From a virus, in IMG/VR virus record IMGVR_UViG_3300021404_000042, positions 1 through 22,219 of that record: a stretch of DNA of 22,219 nt, one strand, 5' to 3'. How positions within the stretch are numbered: position 1 is the first letter of the stretch; every line of letters begins with the position of its first letter. The notes beneath the pieces were generated by a model that saw nothing but the letters and a program-made list of their open reading frames with translations, had not been told where the DNA came from and searched no databases. The translations under genes were made by a program, and so were the position numbers. Of the stretch, positions 7,367 through 14,173 are shown piece by piece.

Positions 7367-7789
7367 TTATGATGATGGATACTTTTGCTTGAGAGCTTTG
7401 ATCTGTTGATGAAATCGCTCGTCACTAGCATGCCATCCTTGCGCTTCACAGAATTGCCTTATCAAATCCACGCTAGGATCATGTCGAGATGAGAATGGAC
7501 CCGATACTTCATCACGGGAAGTTAGCCAGCCCATGAAAGCAGTTATAGCGGTATCAGGATCAACGGATTGGTTTTCCTCCTCTTGGTTGGCTTTCTTTTC
7601 GTTGTAGAGAACAAAAAACCCATTGTGAATACCTTCTATCTCTTCAAGCATTCTGAACATAAGATATGTTTGCATTGCAGTATGCCTATCTTGAAATTCG
7701 GTATGCTCATTTTTGAAGAACTGAGGCATTTGTTTTACATCTTCTTCTATCGCCTCAATTATTTGCTCACCAATAGTTTCTTCTTCCAT
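7367..7789 (-). CDS. Hypothetical protein, acidic and helical
   Basis: This 140-aa protein starts at ATG 7789 with GGAGG ten bases upstream inside the end of the DUF3307-like gene. The N-terminal 75 residues are acidic and predicted helical (MEEETIGEQIIEAIEEDVKQ, then aromatic-rich LMFRMLEEIEGIHNGFFVLY). A Pro/Ser-rich linker and a shorter C-terminal helix follow (QQIKALKQKYPSS). No family was recognised. It is the last gene before scaffold and capsid, but nothing in the sequence shows a virion role. Confidence 0.6.
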   Translation of the reverse strand: MEEETIGEQIIEAIEEDVKQMPQFFKNEHTEFQDRHTAMQTYLMFRMLEEIEGIHNGFFVLYNEKKANQEEENQSVDPDTAITAFMGWLTSRDEVSGPFSSRHDPSVDLIRQFCEAQGWHASDERFHQQIKALKQKYPSS

Positions 7790-8158
7790 CTATTTCAGTC
7801 CTCCAACAACCAGAGCAGCTATAGCTATCGCAACTACGTGCAGCGTTTGATCCGACCACATGGCCACGTGTAAGGCCACATCGCCCGTTGTTGTCTGCCT
7901 GTAGAACTTCCTCCAGAACTGAAGAGGCACACGGGTATCTATCAGCAGATGGATAAGAGCGATAGCCAAGGCTACTACCGGTGAGAAGATGAGCAACAAG
8001 CCTAGAAAATGCAATCCGCTATGTACCCAAGAAGCGGGATGCAAGAGCGATGACTTATTTTGAGCCATCCAATGATTTTGAAGTATCCAATCAACGAAAA
8101 GATGCAAAACGATACCCCATATCAATAGCGATGTGGCATGTAACCCTATTGTGAACAT
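7790..8158 (-). CDS. DUF3307-like integral membrane protein
   Basis: This 122-aa protein starts at ATG 8158 with GGAGG four bases upstream. Three membrane segments are visible at about residues 5-22, 48-72 and 104-120. The first ends in HLFVDWILQNHWMAQNK (His19, Asp23, Gln27), the second in HLLIDT (His70, Asp74), and the third is preceded by SDQTLH (Asp103, Gln104, His107). This spacing of His, Asp and Gln residues is what I recall for DUF3307 proteins, which occur in phages and bacteria and have no established function. The polar residues inside the membrane segments could bind a metal or a headgroup, but this is inference. Confidence 0.7.
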   Translation of the reverse strand: MFTIGLHATSLLIWGIVLHLFVDWILQNHWMAQNKSSLLHPASWVHSGLHFLGLLLIFSPVVALAIALIHLLIDTRVPLQFWRKFYRQTTTGDVALHVAMWSDQTLHVVAIAIAALVVGGLK

Positions 8159-8159
8159 C

Positions 8160-8525
8160 TCACCTCCTATTCAGCTCAGTCTGCCATTGCAATGTTTGCT
8201 GAGCAAGACGCTCTTTCACATCACGCAACACGAGCAGTTCATTTATGGCGTCTACCAGTATCTCTATCGGGTCATCATCGTCTGGATACTTCTTTGAGGC
8301 CACGATATTCGATATGGCCTTGTGCATCTCAGCTTCAGAGTAAGAGCGACGGACAACACGGCTAAACATGCCTGTAGAGGGCACTATAGGATCAAGTGGC
8401 CTTGTCTGCTCTCCTATGGCCTGTATCATGCTCTCAATGCGATAGAGACGCTCATCTATGATCTGAAGAGGAGTAGCATCCTGCTCTTGCTCTTGCTCTG
8501 GTTGTGGATCTTTAGCTTTGACCAT
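8160..8525 (-). CDS. Hypothetical protein with Glu/Gln repeat
   Basis: This 121-aa protein starts at ATG 8525 with AGGAG seven bases upstream, overlapping the end of the YopX-like gene by 14 bases. Near the N-terminus it has a short EQEQEQ run encoded by tandem copies of CAAGAG, a place prone to slippage. The rest is helical: about 20-40 (LQIIDERLYRIESMIQAIGE) and about 90-121 (LVDAINELLVLRDVKERLAQ). No family was recognised. The charged helical make-up suggests an oligomer or a protein-binding role, without further evidence. Confidence 0.6.
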   Translation of the reverse strand: MVKAKDPQPEQEQEQDATPLQIIDERLYRIESMIQAIGEQTRPLDPIVPSTGMFSRVVRRSYSEAEMHKAISNIVASKKYPDDDDPIEILVDAINELLVLRDVKERLAQQTLQWQTELNRR

Positions 8526-8994
8526 GCTTTTGCTCCTCTCGGAATTCAGGCAATAGCTCAGGTAGCGGACTGGAATGTATCAGCTCGGGATTTTCATGCC
8601 ATCCATAGCTGCTACAGACAACTTCTAGAGTACTGCCTTTGCCATCGGCTAGATTGGCATAGAGCGGCTCTTTATGGCCATCGGACTCCCTTACAAGAAA
8701 CCACCCGTATTCAATCCATACCACCTTATACATGCCGTCAAGTGACTCTCCTGTTACCCAATTAACGAAGTCTGCCTCGTAGATTTCTTTGCCTTTGGAG
8801 TCAGTGACAGGCGTGCATTCTAGAAGTTCTACCTCTTCACCTTCACGATAATACTCACTCTTATCACAGAGAAGTACGAGGTTTGCGCTGTCACTAGGAG
8901 CCATACCGTATTGCACTCCAAAATGGATCACGCTAACTTCATACATCTTCCGCTCTTGTTTGTGCCAAGCTTTGTACTTAGCTACTCTTGACAT
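8512..8994 (-). CDS. YopX-family protein
   Basis: I chose ATG 8994 (MSRVAKYKAWHKQERKMYEV, 160 aa) because it puts the conserved opening at the N-terminus and follows a GGAAGGAAGAG stretch; an ATG further upstream (9069) would overlap the preceding gene by 92 bases. YopX-family signs are the start K-x-W-x-K-x-x-x-K-M-Y, the central phrase DSKGKEIYEADFV (about 65-77), a tryptophan-rich strand pair (KVVWIEYGWFLV), and the closing WHENPEL (132-138). YopX proteins are common in phages and form oligomers, and their function is unknown. It lies among accessory genes inserted between portal and scaffold. Confidence 0.8.
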   Translation of the reverse strand: MSRVAKYKAWHKQERKMYEVSVIHFGVQYGMAPSDSANLVLLCDKSEYYREGEEVELLECTPVTDSKGKEIYEADFVNWVTGESLDGMYKVVWIEYGWFLVRESDGHKEPLYANLADGKGSTLEVVCSSYGWHENPELIHSSPLPELLPEFREEQKHGQS

Positions 8995-9265
8995 GCTGCT
9001 CTTCCTTCCACAAGTCCCCATATTTGATACCATCAACCGTAGAGTCATCATTGACAATACAGCCAGCACTTGCTACCCTCGCAAAGATTTCTCTTGCATG
9101 CCGTTCTCTCATTTCCTTACGTTGCTGATCCCAGTATGCAGCTTGCTCTTCTTTACGTTTAGCCCAGTATGCTTCGCTTTCTTTCCTGCTTCGTTCCCAA
9201 TAATCTGCTCTCTCTTCATTTCGAGGAGAACTTGGGCAGAAGAGTTTGCGTAACAATCTAAACAT
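8978..9265 (-). CDS. Small protein with three tandem 11-residue YW repeats
   Basis: This 95-aa protein starts at ATG 9265 with GAGAGG about nine bases upstream. Residues 21-53 are three repeats of the form x-Y-W-x-x-x-R-K-E-x-x (Tyr-Trp at 22-23, 33-34 and 44-45). The N-terminus MFRLLRKLFCP is basic and amphipathic and might touch a membrane. The repeat zone is probably one long charged helix with aromatic pairs every three turns. A non-repetitive C-terminal domain follows (about 60-95). No known family was recognised. Confidence 0.65.
   Translation of the reverse strand: MFRLLRKLFCPSSPRNEERADYWERSRKESEAYWAKRKEEQAAYWDQQRKEMRERHAREIFARVASAGCIVNDDSTVDGIKYGDLWKEEQHVKSS
9107..9205 (-). repeat. 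Three tandem 33-bp repeats inside a coding sequence
   Basis: On the plus strand the phrase ccagtatgc (or ccaataatc) recurs at 9131, 9164 and 9197, exactly 33 bases apart. Each unit encodes an 11-residue Tyr-Trp repeat in the small protein 8978-9265. The units have drifted at the DNA level but kept the Tyr-Trp and the Arg-Lys-Glu (Lys-Glu) core, so the protein pattern appears to be under selection. Confidence 0.75.
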
Positions 9266-9560
9266 GCTGCTTTACCTCTCGCAAGAACGCCTCTAGATGA
9301 TTGTGCCACCATGCCCAACGATCCTGATACTCAGACGTGACTTGAGCTTGTACGCCTGCATGGTCCACTAGTTGCTCAATCTTGTTTGCAAACCATGGGA
9401 TTGCTAGCTCAGGACTCTCTACTCTCTGAGCAGATGGCGGGGGTGCCACTGGCGAGTCTACAGGTGGTGTGCTCTCATCCTGAGTAGGTTGAACAGCCTC
9501 TAGCTTTGGATCGGTAACAGGCTGCTTTTCGTCTTCTGGTGTTTCATTTTTGCTTGGCAT
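9258..9560 (-). CDS. Hypothetical protein with Pro/Glu-rich N-terminus
   Basis: This 100-aa protein starts at ATG 9560 and overlaps the upstream TAA by one base (TAATG), with AAGGAGAG as ribosome site. Residues 1-50 are rich in Pro, Glu, Asp, Gln and Thr and are probably disordered. Residues 52-98 form a compact aromatic helical part (IPWFANKIEQLVDHAG, then DRWAWWHNHLEAFLREV). No family was recognised. A disordered lead followed by a small Trp-rich helical domain fits a protein-binding adaptor, which is only inference. Confidence 0.6.
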   Translation of the reverse strand: MPSKNETPEDEKQPVTDPKLEAVQPTQDESTPPVDSPVAPPPSAQRVESPELAIPWFANKIEQLVDHAGVQAQVTSEYQDRWAWWHNHLEAFLREVKQHV

Positions 9561-9709
9561 TATCTTACTCTCCTTAATGATCTAGAATACTGCTCTAATG
9601 CAGCTTCTAACTTGATTTCATTGATAAGTTGCTTACGTTCTTCCTTTGGCACACGTAAAAGCATGAGGTTCAGGCGAAATTGTTGCCATTTCAAGAGTAG
9701 GTACCTCAT
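9560..9709 (-). CDS. Small basic helical protein (49 aa)
   Basis: This short gene was found by reading the gap between two longer ones. ATG 9709 overlaps the stop of the upstream gene by four bases (ATGA), and the TAA (9560-9562) overlaps the next ATG. The product MRYLLLKWQQFRLNLMLLRV and onward is basic, helical and amphipathic, with no cysteines. The seamless junctions on both sides are strong evidence for translation. No family was recognised. Confidence 0.65.
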   Translation of the reverse strand: MRYLLLKWQQFRLNLMLLRVPKEERKQLINEIKLEAALEQYSRSLRRVR

Positions 9710-9963
9710 TGTAGGGCTATGCCTCCATAGGGCACCTTAATCCCTAGATCAGGGGTCACTCGTACAGGCTGGTAGGGCTTTGCCATAATCGTCAGACAGA
9801 GCAGATTAGGCACTGGGACAGGAACGACGTTCACAAGCTCTACAGGCCCATTGATTTCCTCTGAGAGCGTCTTGAGACCTCCCATGATGGCATCGTCTAT
9901 GGCTTGCTCTACGCTTGCATCTTCTGGGACAAGAATATCTACGGTGACGGTTGTGTAGTGCAT
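9706..9963 (-). CDS. Hypothetical protein, small alpha/beta
   Basis: This 85-aa protein starts at ATG 9963 after GAGAGGGATAG. It opens with a strand (YTTVTVDILVP), a helix (SVEQAIDDAIMGGLKTLSEEI) and further strands rich in Val and Pro. The layout resembles a ferredoxin-like small domain, but no motif is diagnostic. It overlaps the upstream gene by 25 bases and the downstream 49-aa gene by four. Confidence 0.6.
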   Translation of the reverse strand: MHYTTVTVDILVPEDASVEQAIDDAIMGGLKTLSEEINGPVELVNVVPVPVPNLLCLTIMAKPYQPVRVTPDLGIKVPYGGIALQ

Positions 9964-10151
9964 CTATCCCTCTCCATTTCCATCGGATAACTTGCTATTG
10001 GAAAATAATAGCTTTCGTCGGTTCTTCCTGCCTTGCTCGAGTCTATCTTTGTCCTCTCCATGAGAGCAAGATATTCATCGATTTCCTTACAGAATTCTTC
10101 GTATGACTTAGGCCCACCATTAGAAGCATCAAGCGTCATATCCTCTACCAT
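9939..10151 (-). CDS. Hypothetical protein (70 aa)
   Basis: This 70-aa protein starts at ATG 10151, which overlaps the upstream TGA by one base (TGATG), so its translation is probably coupled to the gene before it. It is acidic in the first half (YEEFCKEIDEYLALMERTKI) and Ser/Pro-rich in the second. No family was recognised. The last 25 bases overlap the next gene, so its C-terminus is fixed by the coding needs of two frames. Confidence 0.5.
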   Translation of the reverse strand: MVEDMTLDASNGGPKSYEEFCKEIDEYLALMERTKIDSSKAGRTDESYYFPIASYPMEMERDRCTTQPSP

Positions 10152-10669
10152 CAGTCACAATTCTCCCATGTGAGTATCGCCTCTTGACCTGCAAAGTCAG
10201 CGAGCATATGCATGTCTACAAATACTCTATGATCGAGAGCTTTTGCTACTTCAGCTTCTGTTACATCAGGCTTGAACTTCTTTGCAAATTCACGATAATT
10301 CCATATTTCACTGCTACTAGGCTTGAAAGGCCATTGAATATCCTTAGCAGAGATACGTACATGTACCCATGCTTCAGAGCTTTCATCACGCTTCTCTTTG
10401 ATCACATCAAGAGGTACGCAATTCATTTTGAGCATATCATCTACTTTGCACGCCTCATCGAATGTCACACTTCTATAGCATCCAGGGTGAATAGCCTCTA
10501 GCCCTGTTTTTACTTGGGGTGACAGCAGTGCAGGATGAGGTAAAAGAATGCCTTCTATCTTTTGGTGAGTACAGTCTAACCCTCTCACTTGCTGCTCAAA
10601 GATAATCCCTGACTGACATGGGAGGATAAGAGCAGGATAGGGATAGTCACGAAGGTCTATAGTTTTCAC
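10151..10669 (-). CDS. Hypothetical protein, possibly DUF6210-like
   Basis: I chose the GTG at 10669 (172 aa), because it forms a GTGA four-base overlap with the upstream stop and follows GAGAGGGAG; an ATG at 10684 in the same frame is the alternative. The N-terminal phrase ALILPCQSGIIFEQQVRG, then LDCTHQKIEGILLP resembles, from memory, the opening of DUF6210 proteins (a strand, Gly-x-x-(Y/F)-x-x-Q, then a Cys/His and EG). The rest contains a helical C-terminal part (about 118-165). The function is unknown. The family label needs a profile search. Confidence 0.55.
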   Translation of the reverse strand: MKTIDLRDYPYPALILPCQSGIIFEQQVRGLDCTHQKIEGILLPHPALLSPQVKTGLEAIHPGCYRSVTFDEACKVDDMLKMNCVPLDVIKEKRDESSEAWVHVRISAKDIQWPFKPSSSEIWNYREFAKKFKPDVTEAEVAKALDHRVFVDMHMLADFAGQEAILTWENCD

Positions 10670-10863
10670 GCTCTCCCTCTCCATTTCCTGCTCATACGAG
10701 CTTGGCTTTTCCTCTTCTTTGGTCTAGGCCCTGAGAACGTGACACCAGGCTTGCAAAATGTCTCATACGTGCTAGCAAATATCGATGGCCCTAATTTCAT
10801 GTACTCAAGAATAACTTGCGTGCGTAACTCAGCAGTCTCTTGATTGTCCTGATCACTCATCAT
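10666..10863 (-). CDS. Hypothetical protein with basic tail (65 aa)
   Basis: This 65-aa protein starts at ATG 10863 (or the adjacent ATG 10860), overlapping a TGA by four bases, with GGAG upstream. Residues 1-40 are acidic to neutral and helical. Residues 44-65 are strongly basic (PRPKKRKSQARMSRKWRGRA), a likely nucleic-acid-binding tail. No family was recognised. Its start is tuned to the end of the reading frame that follows an amber codon upstream, which supports that frame being translated. Confidence 0.55.
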   Translation of the reverse strand: MMSDQDNQETAELRTQVILEYMKLGPSIFASTYETFCKPGVTFSGPRPKKRKSQARMSRKWRGRA

Positions 10864-11063
10864 TCTTGCTCCTTTGGAGGTTCAGGCCCTTCTGAGAAGG
10901 TTGTAATCCTCCCAAAATTATCATAATCGCGAGGTGGATCTAGAGCTTTAGCCATCTGCATAGCTGCTTGCTTTACCTCTTCGCTTAAAGGTTCTTGCTC
11001 CTCTACATTACCTTTATAAAATGCAATGCCCTCATATCTCTTGTTACCGTCTGTAAACGTTAG
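10860..11063 (-). CDS. In-frame continuation after an amber codon (67 codons, no normal start)
   Basis: Directly after the TAG (11064-11066) of the upstream gene, the same frame stays open for 67 codons (beginning LTFTDGNKRYEGIAF, ending PEPPKEQE) and stops at TGA 10860-10862, where it forms an ATGA junction with the next gene. There is no ATG, GTG or TTG in the first 34 codons. The sequence looks like protein (acidic helix, then Pro/Glu tail), so it could be reached by amber readthrough, or it is the detached tail of a gene split by a point mutation. I cannot tell which. Internal ATGs in QAAMQMAK could give a 33-residue product but have no close ribosome site. Confidence 0.5.
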   Translation of the reverse strand, partial: LTFTDGNKRYEGIAFYKGNVEEQEPLSEEVKQAAMQMAKALDPPRDYDNFGRITTFSEGPEPPKEQE

Positions 11064-11411
11064 CTATATCGGTCTGTTTGGATCATAAGAACGCAACATT
11101 TTCTCAGCATTTTCTTCGATCATGTCCATTGGCTCTTGCTCCTTTGGCAGCTCGGTCATGTCTGGGATATACCCATGCACAATTTCTTCAGCGGTCATGA
11201 GTTCGGTTTCTCTTTCCGCAGCATTCCACTCACTCACATGATTTACTGTATGCCCTACCAAGTCATAGGCACGACGCGCTATATGCCGAATAACACGCTG
11301 ATCAGTATCAATACGATCATTTAGCATTCCTTCTTGAGTAATATTAGAGCATTCCATATACAATGCATTTGCAAAGTTCTGGAATTGTTTATCACGTCGA
11401 GAATTGCTCAT
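11064..11411 (-). CDS. Hypothetical protein ending at an amber codon
   Basis: I chose ATG 11411 (MSNSRRDKQ, 115 aa) because it forms an ATGA overlap with the 45-aa gene upstream; an ATG three codons earlier is also in frame. The protein is helical and charged, with a central stretch IRHIARRAYDLVGHTVNHVSEW and a C-terminal acidic helix. It ends ...SYDPNRPI at TAG, and the frame then continues for 67 codons. No family was recognised. Confidence 0.6.
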   Translation of the reverse strand: MSNSRRDKQFQNFANALYMECSNITQEGMLNDRIDTDQRVIRHIARRAYDLVGHTVNHVSEWNAAERETELMTAEEIVHGYIPDMTELPKEQEPMDMIEENAEKMLRSYDPNRPI

Positions 11412-11545
11412 TTTATCCATCCATTCAGCTTATCTAAAAGCCATATTAACAACGGTTTGCAAGCTTCCACCATCGCGAGTGCTAATCTATCATACGCCTC
11501 TTGTAAGTCTCTCAAGTCCTCATAGAGATAGCGGTTCTTGCTCAC
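11408..11545 (-). CDS. Small helical protein starting at GTG (45 aa)
   Basis: This short gene was found in a gap. GTG 11545 is preceded by GGAGG with a 6-base spacer, the best ribosome site in this part, and the TGA (11408-11410) overlaps the next ATG by four bases. The product (VSKNRYLYEDLRDLQEAYDR, then LALAMVEACKPLLIWLLDKL and a short end) is a charged helix followed by a hydrophobic helix at about 21-37. It might be membrane-associated. It overlaps the upstream gene by 26 bases in another frame. Confidence 0.65.
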   Translation of the reverse strand: MSKNRYLYEDLRDLQEAYDRLALAMVEACKPLLIWLLDKLNGWIK

Positions 11546-11804
11546 TACTGTCCTCCATTCTTGGCAGTTTACCCATAGGTATCTCTAAATACGGTTCCTC
11601 GTGCAAATAAGAGTTCTCATGGCCCCAAAACAAATCATCTAATATGTCGAGCAATTCGTCTGCTGTCAGACTGCTACATGCTGCAAGATGCTCACACTTT
11701 ACCTTCTTCTCTCGTTTCTTGCCAGTGTCAGAACGCTTTTTACGCCATCTGCCATTCTTGGTACGCTTACGAGGTTGCTTTCTCACGTGTGGTCCTTTGC
11801 TCAC
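11520..11804 (-). CDS. Hypothetical protein with basic N-terminus (94 aa)
   Basis: This 94-aa protein starts at GTG 11804, which forms a GTGA overlap with the upstream stop and follows AGAGGG. Residues 3-36 are very basic (about half Lys or Arg), which suggests nucleic-acid binding. The rest is acidic (LTADELLDILDDLFWGHE and a closing SSEQEPLSL). Charge segregation of this kind is common in small phage proteins. No family was recognised. Confidence 0.55.
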   Translation of the reverse strand: MSKGPHVRKQPRKRTKNGRWRKKRSDTGKKREKKVKCEHLAACSSLTADELLDILDDLFWGHENSYLHEEPYLEIPMGKLPRMEDSSEQEPLSL

Positions 11805-12310
11805 ACTCTACCCTCTAGTTGGAGCATCCCTATAAAATGCACAATCCCCTTATCTTCAACAACAACGCACTTTCTCCCATCTATCTTCCGAATATCCCCA
11901 ATGTTATGCCTGATCATGAACTCCTCAGCATCGTCTCCCATGAAATGGACACCAGCCCCTGACATCCCGTAGAGACCATATTTTACCCCAAACCATATGC
12001 CAGGTCTGCCATTAGGAAAGTCATTCAGGCCATACGAGCCACCTGTTATTGTGGCAATGTAGGCTTTAGTCCCACCCGAGCCGTGCTCTTCTAGCTCATC
12101 TATGGCTTGGTAGAGAATCACATCAGCATCATCGTCTTGAGGTGGAAGGTGAAATATCGCTTTGTCAGAGGGCCCCGGCGCGAATGTCATAGGATAGGCT
12201 CTCTTCAACAACTCATTGAGAGCTTCTAGTCTCTGCTCACGTGTATGATGCTTACGCATGTCTTGTGACCTAATATGCCGTTCAACGCCGTGAAATCTAT
12301 CCAATTGCAT
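11801..12310 (-). CDS. Hypothetical protein, Gly/His-rich globular (169 aa)
   Basis: This 169-aa protein starts at ATG 12310 inside the end of the portal gene, with AAAGGA seven bases upstream. A basic helical N-terminus (1-40) is followed by an alpha/beta part with several Gly-rich turns (TITGGSYGLNDFPNGRPG, WFGVKYGLYGMSGAGVHFMG) and a C-terminal strand pair. The mixed globular make-up suggests an enzyme or ligand-binding domain, but I do not recognise catalytic residues or a family. It is the first gene of the accessory stretch that separates portal from scaffold. Confidence 0.6.
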   Translation of the reverse strand: MQLDRFHGVERHIRSQDMRKHHTREQRLEALNELLKRAYPMTFAPGPSDKAIFHLPPQDDDADVILYQAIDELEEHGSGGTKAYIATITGGSYGLNDFPNGRPGIWFGVKYGLYGMSGAGVHFMGDDAEEFMIRHNIGDIRKIDGRKCVVVEDKGIVHFIGMLQLEGRV

Positions 12311-13871
12311 TTAGCTGTCCTTTCTGCCCTACAGGAAGCTGCCCACTCTGCTGTTGAGTGCCTTGACTTGGCTGGCCACCCTCTTGCACAAGCTCAGGTG
12401 CGGGTTTTGGCTGTCCTGGGAGTGCTGGTACACCTATGGGCGATTCTGGCAACTGAGGAGCAAGAGCCGCTTTCTGAGCAGCTTCCTCAGCACAAAGCTT
12501 TGCCTCTTCCTCAGGATCGTAGTTTAGCTCTCTCATGCGCGTCGTTTTGCTCACACCTAGCTCACCTTTGGCAAGAGAAGCCTGTACATCATGTAGCTCA
12601 TCTGTTGGCAACGGATCTGTCCAACCAAGTGTGATATCGATATCCTCACCTTTGAAGTTGGCTAATGTCAGCAGAGCTTGTGATACCTCTATCATTGTCT
12701 CGCCGTACAAACATCTCATCTTGTTCATCTTCTTGAGCAGAGATTGAAACATGAGCCGTATGGTGATACCTGGAATATTCCCACTCGGCATATTTGCAGT
12801 CCGACCTGATGCGATCATCGGGACGCCTGTCAGCTCCTCAACTTCACCACGCAAGTCACCGGCAAAGGCGCGAGAATTGGCTGTATTGGTCTGCAAGTTC
12901 ACGGACGTAATCTTGCTCTCCAATTCAGGTAGCTGAGTGATTTTGTTTGGATGTACATCAATGGTGCCCTCACCTACCCCATTTGAGTACAGGATGCGCT
13001 GTATCTTCTCTGTGATATTGATGTTGCTGTTTACTACATTGATCGCTTCATTGACACCTATGAGGCTCTTGCTGACACCGGGGTAGCCCCAGAAGTCGTT
13101 GGGTTTTGGGAGATTCTGATTGCTGAAAATGGGAGGGAATGGATAATTCCATGGGATAGGCTCACCTGCAGGTACCCAGTTGCCTTTGGTTGGTTCCATG
13201 TCGGTAGCGCTCGATACTTGCGTCCAGTGCTGAACGCTCCACGTGATCTTTGTGTTTGTGCCGACTGCATTCTGATAGGTGGCATCCTGAGCGGGGACTT
13301 GTTCAGGCTTTACCATCGAGATCTCTTCACGATAGTAAATCTTTTGAGGCTTGCCATCCGGCCCATTTGCTCCTTCAGAGCTGTATTCTAGGCAGTACAA
13401 GAGCACCATTTGACAGTTTTGCGGAGCTGTTTGCACGCTTACGATGGATGGATCAATCTCAACCAAGCTGAATGTTCTGTTTGGGCCTGTGCCTTCACCT
13501 GGGACTATCCTCAAGAATGCGCGGCCTGCCATCTCCCCATTCATGATCCATCGCTGTAAGAGCGGGATGCGAGCCTCTTTGCGTCCCCACGTCTTGTCTA
13601 GCAGCTCTTGAGCACCGGCGGGCGCGTTCTGCTCTGCTGAGATCTCTACCTCATCACCAAAGACGAAATTGACCACAGCGTCAACGGCAGGCTGTACCTC
13701 GTTACCCATCACATTCGGATCAGGCTCGTCTTCAAGCTGCTCGAATGGCTTCTTTAAATCGCCCTCGTATGCTTGCCATGCGCGTTGAATAGCCTTTTGC
13801 CGTTTGCGATCCTCATCCGTTATATCGTAGCTTGGTTGATTGGTCTGTGGCGGCGCTTCTGTGGTATTCAT
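12297..13871 (-). CDS. Portal protein (SPP1 gp6-like)
   Basis: This 524-aa protein starts at ATG 13871 in an ATGA overlap with the zinc protein upstream. The length and pattern fit SPP1-type portals. There is an N-terminal wing (about 20-110, with NEVQPAVDAVVNFVFGDEV), a strand-rich region (about 110-260), the phrase GYPGVSKSLIGVNEAINVVN (about 263-282) typical of the start of the stem and clip region, and a helix with GEVEELTGVPMIASG (about 339-353). The C-terminal 60 residues are Pro/Gln/Gly-rich and probably flexible. The portal is the ring at one capsid vertex through which the terminase drives DNA. The gene lies four small genes after the packaging proteins. Confidence 0.88.
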   Translation of the reverse strand: MNTTEAPPQTNQPSYDITDEDRKRQKAIQRAWQAYEGDLKKPFEQLEDEPDPNVMGNEVQPAVDAVVNFVFGDEVEISAEQNAPAGAQELLDKTWGRKEARIPLLQRWIMNGEMAGRAFLRIVPGEGTGPNRTFSLVEIDPSIVSVQTAPQNCQMVLLYCLEYSSEGANGPDGKPQKIYYREEISMVKPEQVPAQDATYQNAVGTNTKITWSVQHWTQVSSATDMEPTKGNWVPAGEPIPWNYPFPPIFSNQNLPKPNDFWGYPGVSKSLIGVNEAINVVNSNINITEKIQRILYSNGVGEGTIDVHPNKITQLPELESKITSVNLQTNTANSRAFAGDLRGEVEELTGVPMIASGRTANMPSGNIPGITIRLMFQSLLKKMNKMRCLYGETMIEVSQALLTLANFKGEDIDITLGWTDPLPTDELHDVQASLAKGELGVSKTTRMRELNYDPEEEAKLCAEEAAQKAALAPQLPESPIGVPALPGQPKPAPELVQEGGQPSQGTQQQSGQLPVGQKGQLNAIG

Positions 13872-14170
13872 TTGGCCTCCGAATCACTCATCGACTTCTT
13901 TATTGACCAAGCTCTAAGGCAGTCCAGAGAACAGAAATGGTAAAACTTTCTTTTATTATCTTCTAACTTCTGGTCAAGTTCTACCCAGCCTTGAGGCAAA
14001 GAAGCATCATTATGTATATTGCCACAATCATCGCACTTAAACCCATTTATTCTCATATTATCCTTCATCTCCCTCAGTGTATCTATGTATCGTTGAAACG
14101 TGCTAATTAATGCAGTTATCTCACAAAACACGTCAAATATCAGCTTGAGAACCTGCAAAAGTGAGTACAC
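13868..14170 (-). CDS. Small zinc-binding protein, paralogue of the 18077-18340 product
   Basis: The frame opens at GTG 14170 (100 aa). A shorter 62-aa form from ATG 14056 (MRINGFKCDDCG), preceded by GAAGGATAAT, is equally plausible. Cys46-x-x-Cys49 and His78-Phe-Cys80 (plus Cys84) form a likely zinc site. Between them is LPQGW (58-62). The order G-x-K-C-x-x-C, LPxGW, HFCS, then a helix ending in Trp is shared with the protein at 18077-18340, so the two are paralogues. If the long start is real, residues 1-34 add a hydrophobic amphipathic helix. The function is unknown. Confidence 0.65.
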   Translation of the reverse strand: MYSLLQVLKLIFDVFCEITALISTFQRYIDTLREMKDNMRINGFKCDDCGNIHNDASLPQGWVELDQKLEDNKRKFYHFCSLDCLRAWSIKKSMSDSEAK

Positions 14171-14173
14171 GAC

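Noticed and set aside
10860-11066. Reassigned TAG codon across the whole phage
   Set aside because: The integrase, the 39-aa membrane protein and the frameshift product all stop at TAG with well-placed next genes, so TAG works as a stop here.
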